64,000 nt of DNA from Psychromonas marina (lineage in GTDB: Bacteria > Pseudomonadota > Gammaproteobacteria > Enterobacterales > Psychromonadaceae). Location of the stretch: NCBI RefSeq assembly GCF_030161115.1, contig NZ_BSPQ01000004.1:175140-239139 (forward strand). The letters run 5' to 3'. Position 1 is the first letter of the stretch. Each line of letters opens with the position of its first letter. Of this stretch, positions 9,552 to 19,540 are shown piece after piece. Below the pieces are notes generated by a model. The model saw only the letters and a list, made by a program, of their open reading frames with translations. It was not told the origin of the DNA and ran no database searches. Made by a program: the position numbers and the translations under genes.

Positions 9552-10565
9552 ATGCAATCATTATTTGAACCACTTATCTGTACCAAGCGTATTGATGAAA
9601 CATCAGATGCAACCACCTTTGAATTTAAAAAATTAGATGATGCAGCTTTTGAATACCAAGCGGGACAGTTTCTTACTTTCGAAGTTGATGTTGCGGGTGA
9701 AGTTGAGCATCGCGCTTATTCACTTTCATCAACCCCGTCAAAACCTGAATCTGTTGCTGTGACCATCAAGCGTGTTGTGGGTGGTAAGGTATCAAATTAT
9801 CTTCTGGATCACCTGCAAGCAGGGATGGCTTTGCCTGCGATGGCACCAGCGGGTAGTTTCACGATTGAAAATAATCCGGTGAGCGCTGATATCCTATTAA
9901 TGAGTGCCGGCAGTGGGATTACACCCTGTATGTCGATGGCACGTTGGTTATTAGATACACAGCAAAAAGTAAACATTCACTTTATCTATAGCGCACGTAG
10001 TGAAGCCGATATCATTATGGCGACTACGTTAAAAGAATTAGATGCACAACATGCTAACTTCCGTCTCTCATTTATTTTAGAGCAGACAGATAACAGCGAG
10101 TTTATGGAAGGGCGTTTAAACGCTGAAAACTTTACTCAGTTGGTTAATGATGTCAATGGCAAAACTATTTTTACCTGTGGTCCAACGCCTTATATGCAAG
10201 TGGTTGAAAACCTCGCTGAGCAACGTGGTTTCAATATGGATCTTTTCCATAAAGAGAGCTTTGTTGCTGAAAATGAGACTACTACTGAGCAATCAGATAA
10301 TGGCGTGAGTTATCAAGGTATTGCACCGCAACATGGTAAAAACTTTGTTATTAATAGTGATAAGCCTTTGCTTAATGCATTAGAGGCAGCTGGGGTACCT
10401 ATTATTGCAGCTTGTCGTACCGGTGTTTGTGGTGCGTGTAAATGTAAAGTCACAGGGCAAGTCGAAAGCTCAAGTACTGCCACATTAACTGCTGAGCAAA
10501 TCGCGCAGGGTTATGTATTAAGTTGTAGCAGTAAAGCAATGTCTGATTTAGTCATCGAATTGTAA
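9552..10565 (+). CDS. hcr: NADH oxidoreductase Hcr, reductase of hybrid cluster protein
   Basis: 337 residues. The N-terminal ferredoxin-reductase-type FAD domain shows HRAYSLSSTPS (about residues 55-65), and the NAD domain shows LLMSAGSGITPCMSM and TCGPTPYMQ. The C-terminal plant-type [2Fe-2S] domain has ACRTGVCGACKCKV and a distant LSC for the fourth cysteine. Electrons pass from NADH through FAD and the cluster to Hcp. It is directly downstream of hcp and followed by a strong terminator. Confidence 0.93.
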   Translation: MQSLFEPLICTKRIDETSDATTFEFKKLDDAAFEYQAGQFLTFEVDVAGEVEHRAYSLSSTPSKPESVAVTIKRVVGGKVSNYLLDHLQAGMALPAMAPAGSFTIENNPVSADILLMSAGSGITPCMSMARWLLDTQQKVNIHFIYSARSEADIIMATTLKELDAQHANFRLSFILEQTDNSEFMEGRLNAENFTQLVNDVNGKTIFTCGPTPYMQVVENLAEQRGFNMDLFHKESFVAENETTTEQSDNGVSYQGIAPQHGKNFVINSDKPLLNALEAAGVPIIAACRTGVCGACKCKVTGQVESSSTATLTAEQIAQGYVLSCSSKAMSDLVIEL

Positions 10566-10575
10566 GTGTAATTTT

Positions 10576-10620
10576 AGACGCTGTATTGTCGAAACAATAG
10601 CAGCGTCTCGTTTTATTTTA
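10576..10620 (+). terminator. Intrinsic terminator after hcr
   Basis: AGACGCTG (10576-10583) pairs with CAGCGTCT (10601-10608). An inner ATTGT/ACAAT extension surrounds a CGAA loop, and CGTTTTATTTTA follows. Confidence 0.8.
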
Positions 10621-10902
10621 TTGTCGTAAATTCACCTAATAAAACACTGCTAAGAGCCCCTCGCTAAGTTACGCTTGTCCCTCAGCAATCTTCATCGATA
10701 AAATTGTAATCGCTAATAATCAATTACATGCATGTCATTAAAGCACTCTTTTTATATGTAAGCCCTTTCAAAGTGATAATTTTTAACTTGTATCCGTTTA
10801 GATATGTGAACTGTGAGTTATGCGACATAATAGATTAGTAGTAATTGGTATCTTCATCATACCTTGTTTTTGATTATTATTTGACATGATTGTGGAGGTT
10901 AC
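10621..10902. other. Intergenic region before yqiJ
   Basis: 282 bases with no coding signal and no RNA gene I recognise. It ends in TGTGGAGG, which sets the ribosome binding site (GGAGG, 10894-10898) for the TTG start at 10903. Confidence 0.5.
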
Positions 10903-11523
10903 TTGTTCTCATTTTTTATATCCGAATTTAATATCCTATATTCTTGCGCACTATTTTTTGTAATGGGCTTGGCGCTCTTAGAAGGTATTGGTCTGGTGAT
11001 CGGCTTGAGCATGGCAAGTGCGTTTGATGATATGTTCTCGTTCGATATTGATGTTGATGCGACATTACCCTCAGGCGGATTAAGTGGTGTATTAGGCTGG
11101 CTTTATCTCTCACGTTTACCCGTTTTGGTTTGGTTGATACTGTTTTTAACTAGCTTTGGTATTGCCGGACTATCAATTAATTTTATTGTTATTTTACCTA
11201 CCCTATTAAGTTTCCCTATTGCGCTTATTATTGCCATTTTTAGCTGCCGTATTCTTGGGGGGAAAATAGCAACCATCATGCCAACGAACGAAAGCTCTGC
11301 TATCTCATCAGACTCCTTTACTGGGAAAATTGCCACGATTACGGTCGGCAAAGCGCGTAAAGGCAGTGCTGCAGAAGCGGTGTTGCATGATGATTTTCAT
11401 CAAAAACACTATTTAATGGTTGAGCCAGAGGTGCAAGGGCAGGAATTTATGCAAGGTACCCAAGTTATCTTAATTAAAAAACTATCACGTAGCTGGTTAG
11501 CTATCGAGTTTGAGCCTTCATAG
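10903..11523 (+). CDS. yqiJ: YqiJ-family inner-membrane protein with OB-fold tail
   Basis: 206 residues (E. coli YqiJ is about 209) from a TTG start at 10903, 4 bases after GGAGG. The TTG start is favoured because the residues it adds carry the conserved first membrane helix (LYSCALFFVMGLALLEG). Three hydrophobic segments fill residues 8-35 and 70-120. The RLPVLVWLILF and SFTGKIATIT-type stretches match the family, and the last ~70 residues look like the NfeD-like OB fold. It is 57 bases upstream of a flotillin gene, the yqiJ-yqiK arrangement of E. coli. The pair is thought to shape membrane microdomains; the exact role is not settled. Confidence 0.8.
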   Translation: MFSFFISEFNILYSCALFFVMGLALLEGIGLVIGLSMASAFDDMFSFDIDVDATLPSGGLSGVLGWLYLSRLPVLVWLILFLTSFGIAGLSINFIVILPTLLSFPIALIIAIFSCRILGGKIATIMPTNESSAISSDSFTGKIATITVGKARKGSAAEAVLHDDFHQKHYLMVEPEVQGQEFMQGTQVILIKKLSRSWLAIEFEPS

Positions 11524-11579
11524 AGGCTTGTAAATATATTCAATAATTATCAACACTTTAATCAAGGAGTAACAACTAA

Positions 11580-13313
11580 ATGGATTTTAATATTGACGCA
11601 AATCTGCAGTTTATTTTAATTATCTCGGGTATTGCGTTTATCGCTTTCTTAACGATAGGACTGATCTTTGCCAAGTTATACACGCGGGCAACAAAAGAGA
11701 TTGCCTTTGTACGAACCGGTATGGGTGGCGAGAAAGTGGTTAAAGATGGTGGGGCAGTTGTGTTACCCGTCATTCATGAAACCATCCCTGTCAATATGAA
11801 TACCTTGCGTATTGAGGTCGAGAAAACCCAAAAAGATGCACTGATCACCAAGGATAGAATGCGTGTCGATGTAAAATCGGACTTTTACCTGCGAGTCGCG
11901 CCACATTCTGAAGGAATATCAATGGCCGCCCAAACATTGGGTACACGTACGATGCGTGTAGAAGAGCTTAAAATATTAATGGAATCTAAGTTTGTTGATG
12001 TATTACGTGCCGTTGCCGCTGAAATGACCATGATTGAGATGCATGAGCAACGTGCGGAATTTGTGCAAAAAGTACAACAAAGTGTGGCTAATGACCTTGA
12101 AAAAAATGGTCTTGAATTAGAATCGGTGTCATTAACCGGATTTGATCAAACAGAACTTAAATACTTCAATGAAAACAATGCTTTTGATGCCGAGGGGCGT
12201 GCAAGATTAACGCAAATAATCGAAAGAAAACGTAAAGAAACTAACGATATTGAACAAGAAAGTCGGATCTTGATTGAACAACGTAATCTAGAAGCTGAAA
12301 AACTATCGCTGACCATCAAAAAAGAAACTGAAGAAGCGCAGATCGTGCAAGAACAGGCCTTAGAGTTTAGACGTGTTGAACAAAAGGCGGCCATTGTTAA
12401 GCAGCGTGAGGTCAGTGAACAAGAAGAGCGTCAAGCTGAGATTGCCAAGCAACGTGCCGTCGAACTATCAGAGATTGAGAAAGCGCGCCATATTGAGTCC
12501 CAAGAAATTGAAAAATATAAAACCCTAGAGCAGGCTAAAATTCAGCAGCAGCGTGATATAGAGGTTTCTGAGCAAGATAAACGTATTGCGATTGCAGAAA
12601 AGTCTGAGGAAGAGTCGGCCGCTCGTGCAAAAGCTGCTGATGCAGAAAAAGATAAGGTAGAAAAAGAGGAAGCCGTTATTACTGCGAAAGAGGTCGCACA
12701 AGCAAACCGTAGTAAAGAGATTGACGTTATCGATGCTAAAAAAGTGGCAGAGCGTGAAGCGGTTAGTATTACGGTGCAAGCGCAGGCAGATAAACAAGCT
12801 GCTGAAGATAAAGCCTCTGCGGTATTGATTGAAGCGAAAGCCAGTGCTGATGCTAAAAAATTACAAGCGGATGCTGATGCACAAGTATATGCGGTTGAAG
12901 CTGAAGGTAAGCGCGTATTATACGAAGCGGAAAATAGTTTACGTGACGAGCAAGTTGATCTGCAAAGAACATTAGCGATGTTAAAAGTGTTACCCGAGAT
13001 AGTCGCTAACTCTGTAAAACCGTTAGAAAACATTGAGGGCATTAAAATATTACAAGGCTATGGAGGTAATGCAACTGGCGGTACTGTTGCAACATCTGGC
13101 ACGGCTAATGGTGGTTTAGCGGAACAGATTACCGGTGCGGCATTGAGTTATAGAGCACAAGCGCCAATGGTTGATGCAATGGTGCGAGAATTGGGCCTAG
13201 TGGATGGTAAAGAGGGCACCTTAAATGATCTTTTGATGGGCAATCATAGTCTAATAAAAGAGACTATTGGTGTACCTGATTCGGATGTTGCTGAGCCTGT
13301 TAATCAGGCTTGA
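11580..13313 (+). CDS. yqiK: Flotillin family protein YqiK
   Basis: 577 residues, start preceded by AAGGAG at 11564-11569. One N-terminal membrane helix (LQFILIISGIAFIAFLTIGLIF, about residues 8-32) is followed by an SPFH/PHB domain to about residue 210. A very long charged coiled coil rich in E, K, A and Q follows to about residue 460, with the flotillin EA-repeat character. The C-terminus is glycine-rich (GYGGNATGGT). Flotillins assemble into membrane scaffolds. Coexpression with the upstream OB-fold protein is likely from the spacing and the lack of a terminator between them. Confidence 0.92.
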   Translation: MDFNIDANLQFILIISGIAFIAFLTIGLIFAKLYTRATKEIAFVRTGMGGEKVVKDGGAVVLPVIHETIPVNMNTLRIEVEKTQKDALITKDRMRVDVKSDFYLRVAPHSEGISMAAQTLGTRTMRVEELKILMESKFVDVLRAVAAEMTMIEMHEQRAEFVQKVQQSVANDLEKNGLELESVSLTGFDQTELKYFNENNAFDAEGRARLTQIIERKRKETNDIEQESRILIEQRNLEAEKLSLTIKKETEEAQIVQEQALEFRRVEQKAAIVKQREVSEQEERQAEIAKQRAVELSEIEKARHIESQEIEKYKTLEQAKIQQQRDIEVSEQDKRIAIAEKSEEESAARAKAADAEKDKVEKEEAVITAKEVAQANRSKEIDVIDAKKVAEREAVSITVQAQADKQAAEDKASAVLIEAKASADAKKLQADADAQVYAVEAEGKRVLYEAENSLRDEQVDLQRTLAMLKVLPEIVANSVKPLENIEGIKILQGYGGNATGGTVATSGTANGGLAEQITGAALSYRAQAPMVDAMVRELGLVDGKEGTLNDLLMGNHSLIKETIGVPDSDVAEPVNQA

Positions 13314-13362
13314 AAATAACCGATTGTTATAGGGTTATAGCTAATAAATAGGTATCACAATA

Positions 13363-13403
13363 AAATAGTGTTAGTAAATATAATACTTTTACTGACACTA
13401 TTT
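13363..13403. terminator. Hairpin between convergent yqiK and channel gene
   Basis: Arms 13363-13378 (AAATAGTGTTAGTAAA) and 13388-13403 pair at 15 of 16 positions around a 9-base loop. It is symmetric enough to serve both converging genes, though the T tracts are short. Confidence 0.55.
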
Positions 13404-13468
13404 CCCTGTAAATTGCCCCTGTAAATAACTCTTTGAAACTATGATAGTTGGCGTTGCTTAGGTCGCGC

Positions 13469-14209
13469 CTATTTTTCTACTTTTTTATCTTCTTCAGTAC
13501 GTGTTTGTGATAATGCCGTAGCAATTAAACCTGTTGGCACTGCCACTATCCCTAATCCCACAAGCAGTACAAAAAAAGTAAATATTTTACCGCCAACAGT
13601 AATGGGAAACATATCTCCATAACCAACGGTTGTGAGCGTGGTTAATGCCCACCATAAACTATGAAAGATAGATTGAAATAACTCAGGCTGTACTGCATTT
13701 TCAAAATAATAGATGCCCACTGCTGAAAGGTAGAGCATGATCATCGCAATCACACCAAAAACGAACATCTCCTCTTTGACTAAATTAAAAGCGCGCTGAA
13801 AACGTTGTAATGCTTTACTGTATTTAAACAGCTTAAAAATCTGCAGTAGTCTTAATAAGCGGAACAAACGCACCGTCCGTAGATCCAACCCTGAAGCGAT
13901 ATAAAAAGGCAGAATCGCTAATAAATCGATCGTCCCATAAAAACTGAAAATATAAGCGAGCCTATTTTTTGCGACATAAATCCTGAGTAAATATTCAACA
14001 CTAAACAAGATAACAACTGCGATTTCAATATAATGTAGATAACTGCGCTGTAGCGCGGAGAGATCGGGCAATGTCTCTATCGAAAAAGAGATTAGAGAGA
14101 GGATAATGAGTAGCTGAATAGAGAGGGCAAAAAGCCGTCCTTTTGTACTATCGCTATCATGAACCAATGTATACAAGCTTTGTTTAGATAACATTTTCAA
14201 GTTCAACAT
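13469..14209 (-). CDS. Voltage-gated-type potassium channel (ion transporter family)
   Basis: 246 residues with six membrane segments. The S4-like helix RTVRLFRLLRLLQIFKLFKY (about residues 108-128) carries regularly spaced arginines and lysines. The pore loop has the selectivity filter TVGYGD (about residues 194-199) followed by the S6 helix. A tetrameric K+ channel of the inner membrane is the clear reading. The start is supported by AGGG six bases upstream. There is no C-terminal RCK or cyclic-nucleotide domain; the protein stops shortly after S6 in a charged tail (TEEDKKVEK). Confidence 0.88.
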   Translation of the reverse strand: MLNLKMLSKQSLYTLVHDSDSTKGRLFALSIQLLIILSLISFSIETLPDLSALQRSYLHYIEIAVVILFSVEYLLRIYVAKNRLAYIFSFYGTIDLLAILPFYIASGLDLRTVRLFRLLRLLQIFKLFKYSKALQRFQRAFNLVKEEMFVFGVIAMIMLYLSAVGIYYFENAVQPELFQSIFHSLWWALTTLTTVGYGDMFPITVGGKIFTFFVLLVGLGIVAVPTGLIATALSQTRTEEDKKVEK

Positions 14210-14474
14210 ATATCCCTATTACAAAATGAAAAATCATTATGGTTAGTCATTGAGTTAAGCATTAGCGTAGCGTCTTTATGATTATCTGCAATCCTAATCC
14301 GGTGGGGCAGGCTATTAATAAAAACTTGTGAGTCAATGATGCGCATTTATTATCTTAACTGATGTTATATAATGCCATTTTATGAAGTGCAAACAGCATT
14401 ATAATTTATATATTGGTGTTTTTTATCGTTTAGGCACTCTTTTTTAAATGCACTTTAACCTTTAAGGTCATCAA

Positions 14475-15095
14475 ATGGACAGCTCATCTCTCATCTTATT
14501 TATTATTACTTTTTTTGCAGTTTCTGCAACACCAGGTTTATGTATGACCTTAGCATTAACGTTAGGTATGACGATTGGCGTCAAACGTAGCTTGTGGATG
14601 GTCGTTGGTGAGTTGATCGGTGTCGGCATTGTTGCATTATCTGCCTTGTTGGGGGTTGCAACACTATTACTAACTTATCCTAGTTTATTTATCGCATTGA
14701 AATACGGTGGTGGAGCATATTTGTGTTATCTCGGTATTGGTCTGTGGCGTAGTAAAGGTAAAATGGCGATTGACCTTGATTCTACTAATGCACAAAATAT
14801 CTCGCCAATGAACCTTGCACTTCAAGGATTAGTGACTGCTATCGCTAATCCTAAAGGGTGGGTGTTTATCCTCTCTCTGTTACCACCATTTATTATTATG
14901 GATAAACCATTAATGCCTCAAGCGACACTTCTGATCGCTATTATTCTTACTTTAGAACTGATTTGCCTGCTGATGTATGCAACGGGAGGTCGTGCTTTGC
15001 GTGTACTGCTACAGAAAAAAAATAATGTGAAACTGATGAACCGTATTGCAGGCAGTATGATGTTAGGTGTTGCATTATGGTTAGTGATTGGCTGA
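14475..15095 (+). CDS. LysE/RhtB family amino-acid exporter
   Basis: 206 residues, typical for the family, with AAGG upstream of the ATG. The N-terminal SATPGLCMTLALTLGMTIGVKR matches the LysE signature (the usual PGP appears here as PGL). Five to six hydrophobic segments cover the rest, and QGLVTAIANPKGWVFILSLLPPFI is the conserved central block. It probably exports an amino acid or derivative by proton antiport. The substrate cannot be read from the sequence. Confidence 0.85.
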   Translation: MDSSSLILFIITFFAVSATPGLCMTLALTLGMTIGVKRSLWMVVGELIGVGIVALSALLGVATLLLTYPSLFIALKYGGGAYLCYLGIGLWRSKGKMAIDLDSTNAQNISPMNLALQGLVTAIANPKGWVFILSLLPPFIIMDKPLMPQATLLIAIILTLELICLLMYATGGRALRVLLQKKNNVKLMNRIAGSMMLGVALWLVIG

Positions 15096-15113
15096 TATAT
15101 ACTATTTAGGTTG

Positions 15114-15974
15114 TTACAACCAATCTGTGAGTGATATACCAATGCCGATGGTATTGGTATATTCATCATATTCAATCATGCTATTACCATAACCACTGAA
15201 TACTTTTAAGTAGCCATGGATTTTATTGTGGATTGGAAAGCTCCATGTAGCAGCCATCGCTCCCTTACTAAAACCACTCTCTAGATTGTTTCTACTCATA
15301 AAAGAAAACTTATGATTATTCAGTTTATAGGCCAATGTTATTTTCCCATGTCCATAATAATCGAGTAGATCAGGGTTATCATCTCTGCTTGCTGATTGCT
15401 CAAATCGGTACCAAGGTGTGAAGTCAACGGCCAAGTTTCCGTTCGCGATAACGACATTACCATTAAGTCTATTCCAACCTCTCGATAACTCAGATGAACG
15501 ACCATTTGATTGATGGGTGAAACCAAAAGTGGCAAGCTTAAATTCCCAGCCTAAACCGATATCGTAATGTTGTTGCCAACGAAAAAACATCTCTGGCTCG
15601 TAATTTGTTTCTCGAAAAGGTGCGGAGAGTTCGGAGTTATAGGCTTGCCAAAAAGAGACTTGTGTATAAGCAAAGTAAAGCGAAAGAGGCAGGTCTGCAA
15701 TATCAACGACAACCGGTATTTTAAAGCTAATTTGAAACTCCAATTCAAGCTGTTGTAGATCATTACTACCATTTTCATCTTTAGGGTAGGCATCATATGA
15801 CTGAATTTTATCATTAAAGGAAAAAGGGATAAGGTAGGTTGGTTTATGAGGAGTAATAGAAAAGCCTACTGTCTGTAATTGCTGCTCTTCTATAAAACGC
15901 TCATCTACAGCGCTCTCTTCGGTAAAGCTCGGCATGCTAAAGCTAATAAGGATCAGAGAAATAATAAAACGCAT
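15114..15974 (-). CDS. pldA: Outer-membrane phospholipase A1
   Basis: 286 residues with a short signal peptide (MRFIISLILISFSMPSFTEE, AAGGAAC as ribosome binding site). The catalytic motif HQSNGRS gives His154 and Ser156, and GWNRL gives Asn168, the His-Ser-Asn set of OMPLA. The rest shows the alternating pattern of a 12-strand barrel and ends in the aromatic-rich LTDWL. It hydrolyses phospholipids that reach the outer leaflet of the outer membrane, with Ca2+-dependent dimerisation known for the family. It is divergent from recG. Confidence 0.92.
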   Translation of the reverse strand: MRFIISLILISFSMPSFTEESAVDERFIEEQQLQTVGFSITPHKPTYLIPFSFNDKIQSYDAYPKDENGSNDLQQLELEFQISFKIPVVVDIADLPLSLYFAYTQVSFWQAYNSELSAPFRETNYEPEMFFRWQQHYDIGLGWEFKLATFGFTHQSNGRSSELSRGWNRLNGNVVIANGNLAVDFTPWYRFEQSASRDDNPDLLDYYGHGKITLAYKLNNHKFSFMSRNNLESGFSKGAMAATWSFPIHNKIHGYLKVFSGYGNSMIEYDEYTNTIGIGISLTDWL

Positions 15975-16062
15975 TTATAGTTCCTTTATAAACAGTGTAA
16001 AGTAGTTATCTCTGTTACTTAGAGTAATAATGTAAGTAAAGCGTAGTCAATCGGGATAAAAA

Positions 16063-18135
16063 ATGAAACTAGAAAAGGTGCCTTTAAGTGCATTAGATGG
16101 TGTAGGTATTAAAATGTCTGAGCGATTGGAGAAGCTTGGCCTATTTAGTGTTGCTGATTTGTTGTTTCATTTACCATTGCATTATCAAGATAGAGCCTCT
16201 ATTTATCCCATCGGCGAATTAAAAGATGGGATGCAAGTGAGCGTACAAGGGCGCATTATTAGCTGTAATGTGCAGATGGGGAAGCGACGCATCCTTAAAT
16301 GCCAGATAGGTGATGAGACAGGTAGGGTAACACTTAATTTTTTCCATTTTAACGCCTCACAAAAAAACACGCTTAAAGAAGGGATGTTAATTAAATGCTT
16401 TGGTGAATTTAAACGCGGCTATCAAGGTATTGAGGTCACTCATCCTGAATACACCTTGATTCAACAGCGCGAACAATCACAAGCGCAGGAGATGTTAACG
16501 CCAATCTATCCGATGACAGAGGGGTTAAAGCAGAACAGCTTACGTAAACTCGCTGTGCAAGCGATAGAGATGCTTAAACAAAATAGCATTGATGAGCTAT
16601 TACCTACGCAGTTACTGAGTCACCCTATTAGTTTGCAGGATGCTCTTTTTTATCTGCATCAACCGCCGCCCGATGCCAATATTGAGCAACTTGAAAATAA
16701 AACCCACCCAGCACAACAGCGCCTAATTATTGAAGAGTTAATTGCGCAACAGTTAAGTATGTTATCGATGCGTGCTACCGCACAATCACAGCCATCAATT
16801 ATCATTGAAAATGAGCCTGCACTACAAGAGAAGCTATTAGAAAACCTTGGTTTTATGCCCACTAATGCGCAAACACGTGTTGCCCAAGAGATTCAGCAAG
16901 ATCTACAGCAAGCCTATCCGATGATGCGTTTAGTACAGGGGGACGTAGGCTCAGGTAAAACATTAGTAGCCGCACTTGCTGCGTTAAGTGTTATCGAGTC
17001 GGGTTATCAAGTCGCATTAATGGCACCCACTGAATTGCTAGCGGAACAACATTATATTAACTTTCAAAAATGGTTTGAGCCTCTTGGTATTCGAGTGGGT
17101 ATGCTGTCGGGAAAAATGAAAGTAAAAGAGAAGCGTTCACAAACTGAAAATATACAACTTGGTCTCTCGAAAATGGTGGTTGGTACTCATGCACTATTTT
17201 CCGATAATGTTATTTTTAACAACCTTGCACTAATTATTGTTGATGAGCAGCATCGTTTTGGTGTTCATCAGCGTTTAGCGTTGCGAGAGAAAGGTTTATC
17301 AACTGGTTTTGCGCCACACCAATTGACCATGACGGCAACGCCTATCCCACGTACCTTGGCGATGACCGCTTATGCGGATTTGAAAGTATCGGTGATTGAT
17401 GAACTGCCGCCGGGACGTACTGCAGTGCAAACCGTTGCATTAGCCGATACAAGACGTGAGGATATTATTAAACGGGTATACCAGTCTTGCAAAAATGAGG
17501 GGCGACAAGTTTATTGGGTTTGTACCCTGATTGAAGAGTCGGAAGCATTAGAGTGCCAAGCGGCAGAAGATACTGCCAATGATCTGCAACTTAGTTTAAC
17601 CGACCTGCGTATTGGATTAGTGCATGGGCGTATGAAAGGTAATGAAAAACAATATGTGATGGATGCCTTCAAAGCGGGGGAGTTAGATCTGCTTGTTGCA
17701 ACCACGGTGATCGAAGTTGGGGTTGATGTGCCTAACGCAAGTTTGATGATTATTGAAAACCCTGAGCGTTTAGGGCTTTCACAATTACATCAGTTACGTG
17801 GGCGAGTAGGGCGTGGCAGTGTCGCTAGCCACTGTGTTTTATTGTATAAAAACCCGTTGTCATTAACCGCTAAAAAGCGACTGCAAATTTTGCGCGAAAG
17901 TAACGATGGTTTTTATATCTCCGAGCAAGATTTATTGATTCGTGGGCCCGGTGAAGTGTTAGGGACCAAGCAAACAGGCGTCGCACAATTCAAGATTGCG
18001 GATCTATTGCGCGACCAAGCGTTAGTGCCTTATTCTCTGCAATTAGCACAAACAATCGTAGCAGAGCAAGCACACCTAATCCCTGCACTTACCACTCGTT
18101 GGTTGGGTGAAAATCAGCAATATGCACATGCTTAA
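16063..18135 (+). CDS. recG: ATP-dependent DNA helicase RecG
   Basis: 690 residues, normal for RecG. The N-terminal wedge/OB domain (to about residue 260) precedes the helicase core. Walker A GDVGSGKT (about 293-300), DEQHRFG for motif II, MTATPIPRTLAMT for motif III, GRVGRG for motif VI and the TRG-type region near the C-terminus are all intact. It remodels stalled forks and Holliday junctions. Its stop overlaps the first possible start of the next gene (TAATG at 18133-18137). Confidence 0.97.
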   Translation: MKLEKVPLSALDGVGIKMSERLEKLGLFSVADLLFHLPLHYQDRASIYPIGELKDGMQVSVQGRIISCNVQMGKRRILKCQIGDETGRVTLNFFHFNASQKNTLKEGMLIKCFGEFKRGYQGIEVTHPEYTLIQQREQSQAQEMLTPIYPMTEGLKQNSLRKLAVQAIEMLKQNSIDELLPTQLLSHPISLQDALFYLHQPPPDANIEQLENKTHPAQQRLIIEELIAQQLSMLSMRATAQSQPSIIIENEPALQEKLLENLGFMPTNAQTRVAQEIQQDLQQAYPMMRLVQGDVGSGKTLVAALAALSVIESGYQVALMAPTELLAEQHYINFQKWFEPLGIRVGMLSGKMKVKEKRSQTENIQLGLSKMVVGTHALFSDNVIFNNLALIIVDEQHRFGVHQRLALREKGLSTGFAPHQLTMTATPIPRTLAMTAYADLKVSVIDELPPGRTAVQTVALADTRREDIIKRVYQSCKNEGRQVYWVCTLIEESEALECQAAEDTANDLQLSLTDLRIGLVHGRMKGNEKQYVMDAFKAGELDLLVATTVIEVGVDVPNASLMIIENPERLGLSQLHQLRGRVGRGSVASHCVLLYKNPLSLTAKKRLQILRESNDGFYISEQDLLIRGPGEVLGTKQTGVAQFKIADLLRDQALVPYSLQLAQTIVAEQAHLIPALTTRWLGENQQYAHA

Positions 18136-18149
18136 TGATGATGCTTAAC

Positions 18150-19457
18150 ATGAAACGTTTTTTTATCGCGATATCCTTGTTGTTGGTATTGTTGATTGCG
18201 TTAGTGATCAGTTTTATCGCTCTTTTTGATGTTAATGACTACAGGGATTGGGCAAGTGATCAGATTAAACAATCAACGGGTTATGATGTTCGATTCCAAA
18301 GCATTGAAAATCATTGGCTTGCAGAAAAACGTTTCTCTTTAATAGGGGTAACTCTATATCAGCAACAGCAGCGTGTGATGCGCATAGAAAAGCTCGATAT
18401 TGAAGTCGATAAATTAGAGTTGTGGCAACGTCTGTTAGCAATAAAAAGTATTAATATAAGTGGTGTTGAGGTTGATAAACCGCTGTTTGGATTAGCAACA
18501 ACAACGCAAACAGTCAGTGAAAATGACAATGTACCCCCTCAGAACAGTGTTAAGTTACAAAAGTTAGCGTGGCAACGATTGCATATTAATCGTCTTAATA
18601 TTAGTGCGGTTAATGGTGTTATCGAGCATCAAGGTCAGCGCTTAATGCTCGAAGGTGGGCAACTTGAACTGCAGGATCTATTGGTTATTAATAATCAACA
18701 ATTACAACTTGTTCCCGTTAATGCAGACATTACATTGGCCTTTAAACATCTACAGTTACAGGCACCACAACAGCAGTTACAGATAGATAATTTGCAGCTA
18801 TCAGCGCAAGGGGATCTATTACAACGTCAGGCTAAGCTCGATATTACAACGAGCAGTATCGTGACGGGGTTGTCTGCACAACAACTAATAACCGTTGATG
18901 CGTTGCAATTAGGACTTCAGTTTAATAAAAACAGATTGTTGCTAGAGCATCTCAATATCGATGCCTTTTCTGGCAGTTTAGCGATGCAAGCGGATGCGGT
19001 GCTAGATATTAAGTTGTTGCCAAAGCCGAGCGTTAGCGTTCAACAGGTAACGCTACATTCGTTACTTGCCCATGATATGAGCATCGACATCCCTACTTGG
19101 TTAATGCCTGCTGAACAACAAAATATCTCTGATGAACAGCAGAAAAACGAATTATTACCGCTACAAGTGTTGTTAATAAAGCAACTGAAGTTAGATAATA
19201 TCTCTGTTTACAGCGCTAACAGTGCATTGCCACTGCAGCTTAAAAACTTACAACTAACGTTGAATGATCTGTATTTAATAGAGCAGCAGCGATGGATAAA
19301 TTTCCCCCCTGATGATGCACAAGCAGGTAGTTTTAGCCTTGCTTTTGAAAGGCTCGGCTGGCAGGAAACGTTGATTGAACAGTTATCAATTGCTGGTAGC
19401 TTAAGCGATGATGATCAAGGTTTATTGTTACTTAAACAGCTGTTATTTGAAAAATAA
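18150..19457 (+). CDS. AsmA family protein
   Basis: About 435 residues from the ATG at 18150; ATGs at 18135, 18138 and 18141 are also possible and none has a good ribosome binding site. An N-terminal membrane helix (FFIAISLLLVLLIALVISFI) is followed by the AsmA-type opening DVNDYRDWASDQIKQSTGYDV. A long periplasmic region, rich in glutamine and leucine with repeating beta-strand character, fills the rest. AsmA-like proteins are thought to act in lipid transfer between inner and outer membrane. Coupling to recG is inferred from the overlap only. Confidence 0.8.
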   Translation: MKRFFIAISLLLVLLIALVISFIALFDVNDYRDWASDQIKQSTGYDVRFQSIENHWLAEKRFSLIGVTLYQQQQRVMRIEKLDIEVDKLELWQRLLAIKSINISGVEVDKPLFGLATTTQTVSENDNVPPQNSVKLQKLAWQRLHINRLNISAVNGVIEHQGQRLMLEGGQLELQDLLVINNQQLQLVPVNADITLAFKHLQLQAPQQQLQIDNLQLSAQGDLLQRQAKLDITTSSIVTGLSAQQLITVDALQLGLQFNKNRLLLEHLNIDAFSGSLAMQADAVLDIKLLPKPSVSVQQVTLHSLLAHDMSIDIPTWLMPAEQQNISDEQQKNELLPLQVLLIKQLKLDNISVYSANSALPLQLKNLQLTLNDLYLIEQQRWINFPPDDAQAGSFSLAFERLGWQETLIEQLSIAGSLSDDDQGLLLLKQLLFEK

Positions 19458-19540
19458 ATAATCATGATTTTGTTGCTATTTGTTTTTTTTATCCTTTATT
19501 ATAAGCATTAAATTTACTGAATTAGAGGTGGATTAACTTA

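Noticed and set aside
15134..15162. Perfect 10-bp inverted repeat (ATATACCAAT...ATTGGTATAT)
   Set aside because: It lies inside the pldA coding sequence, where repeated Thr-Ile-Gly-Ile codons of a beta strand create it. It resembles the ends of the MITE-like element only by the short ATACCAAT word.
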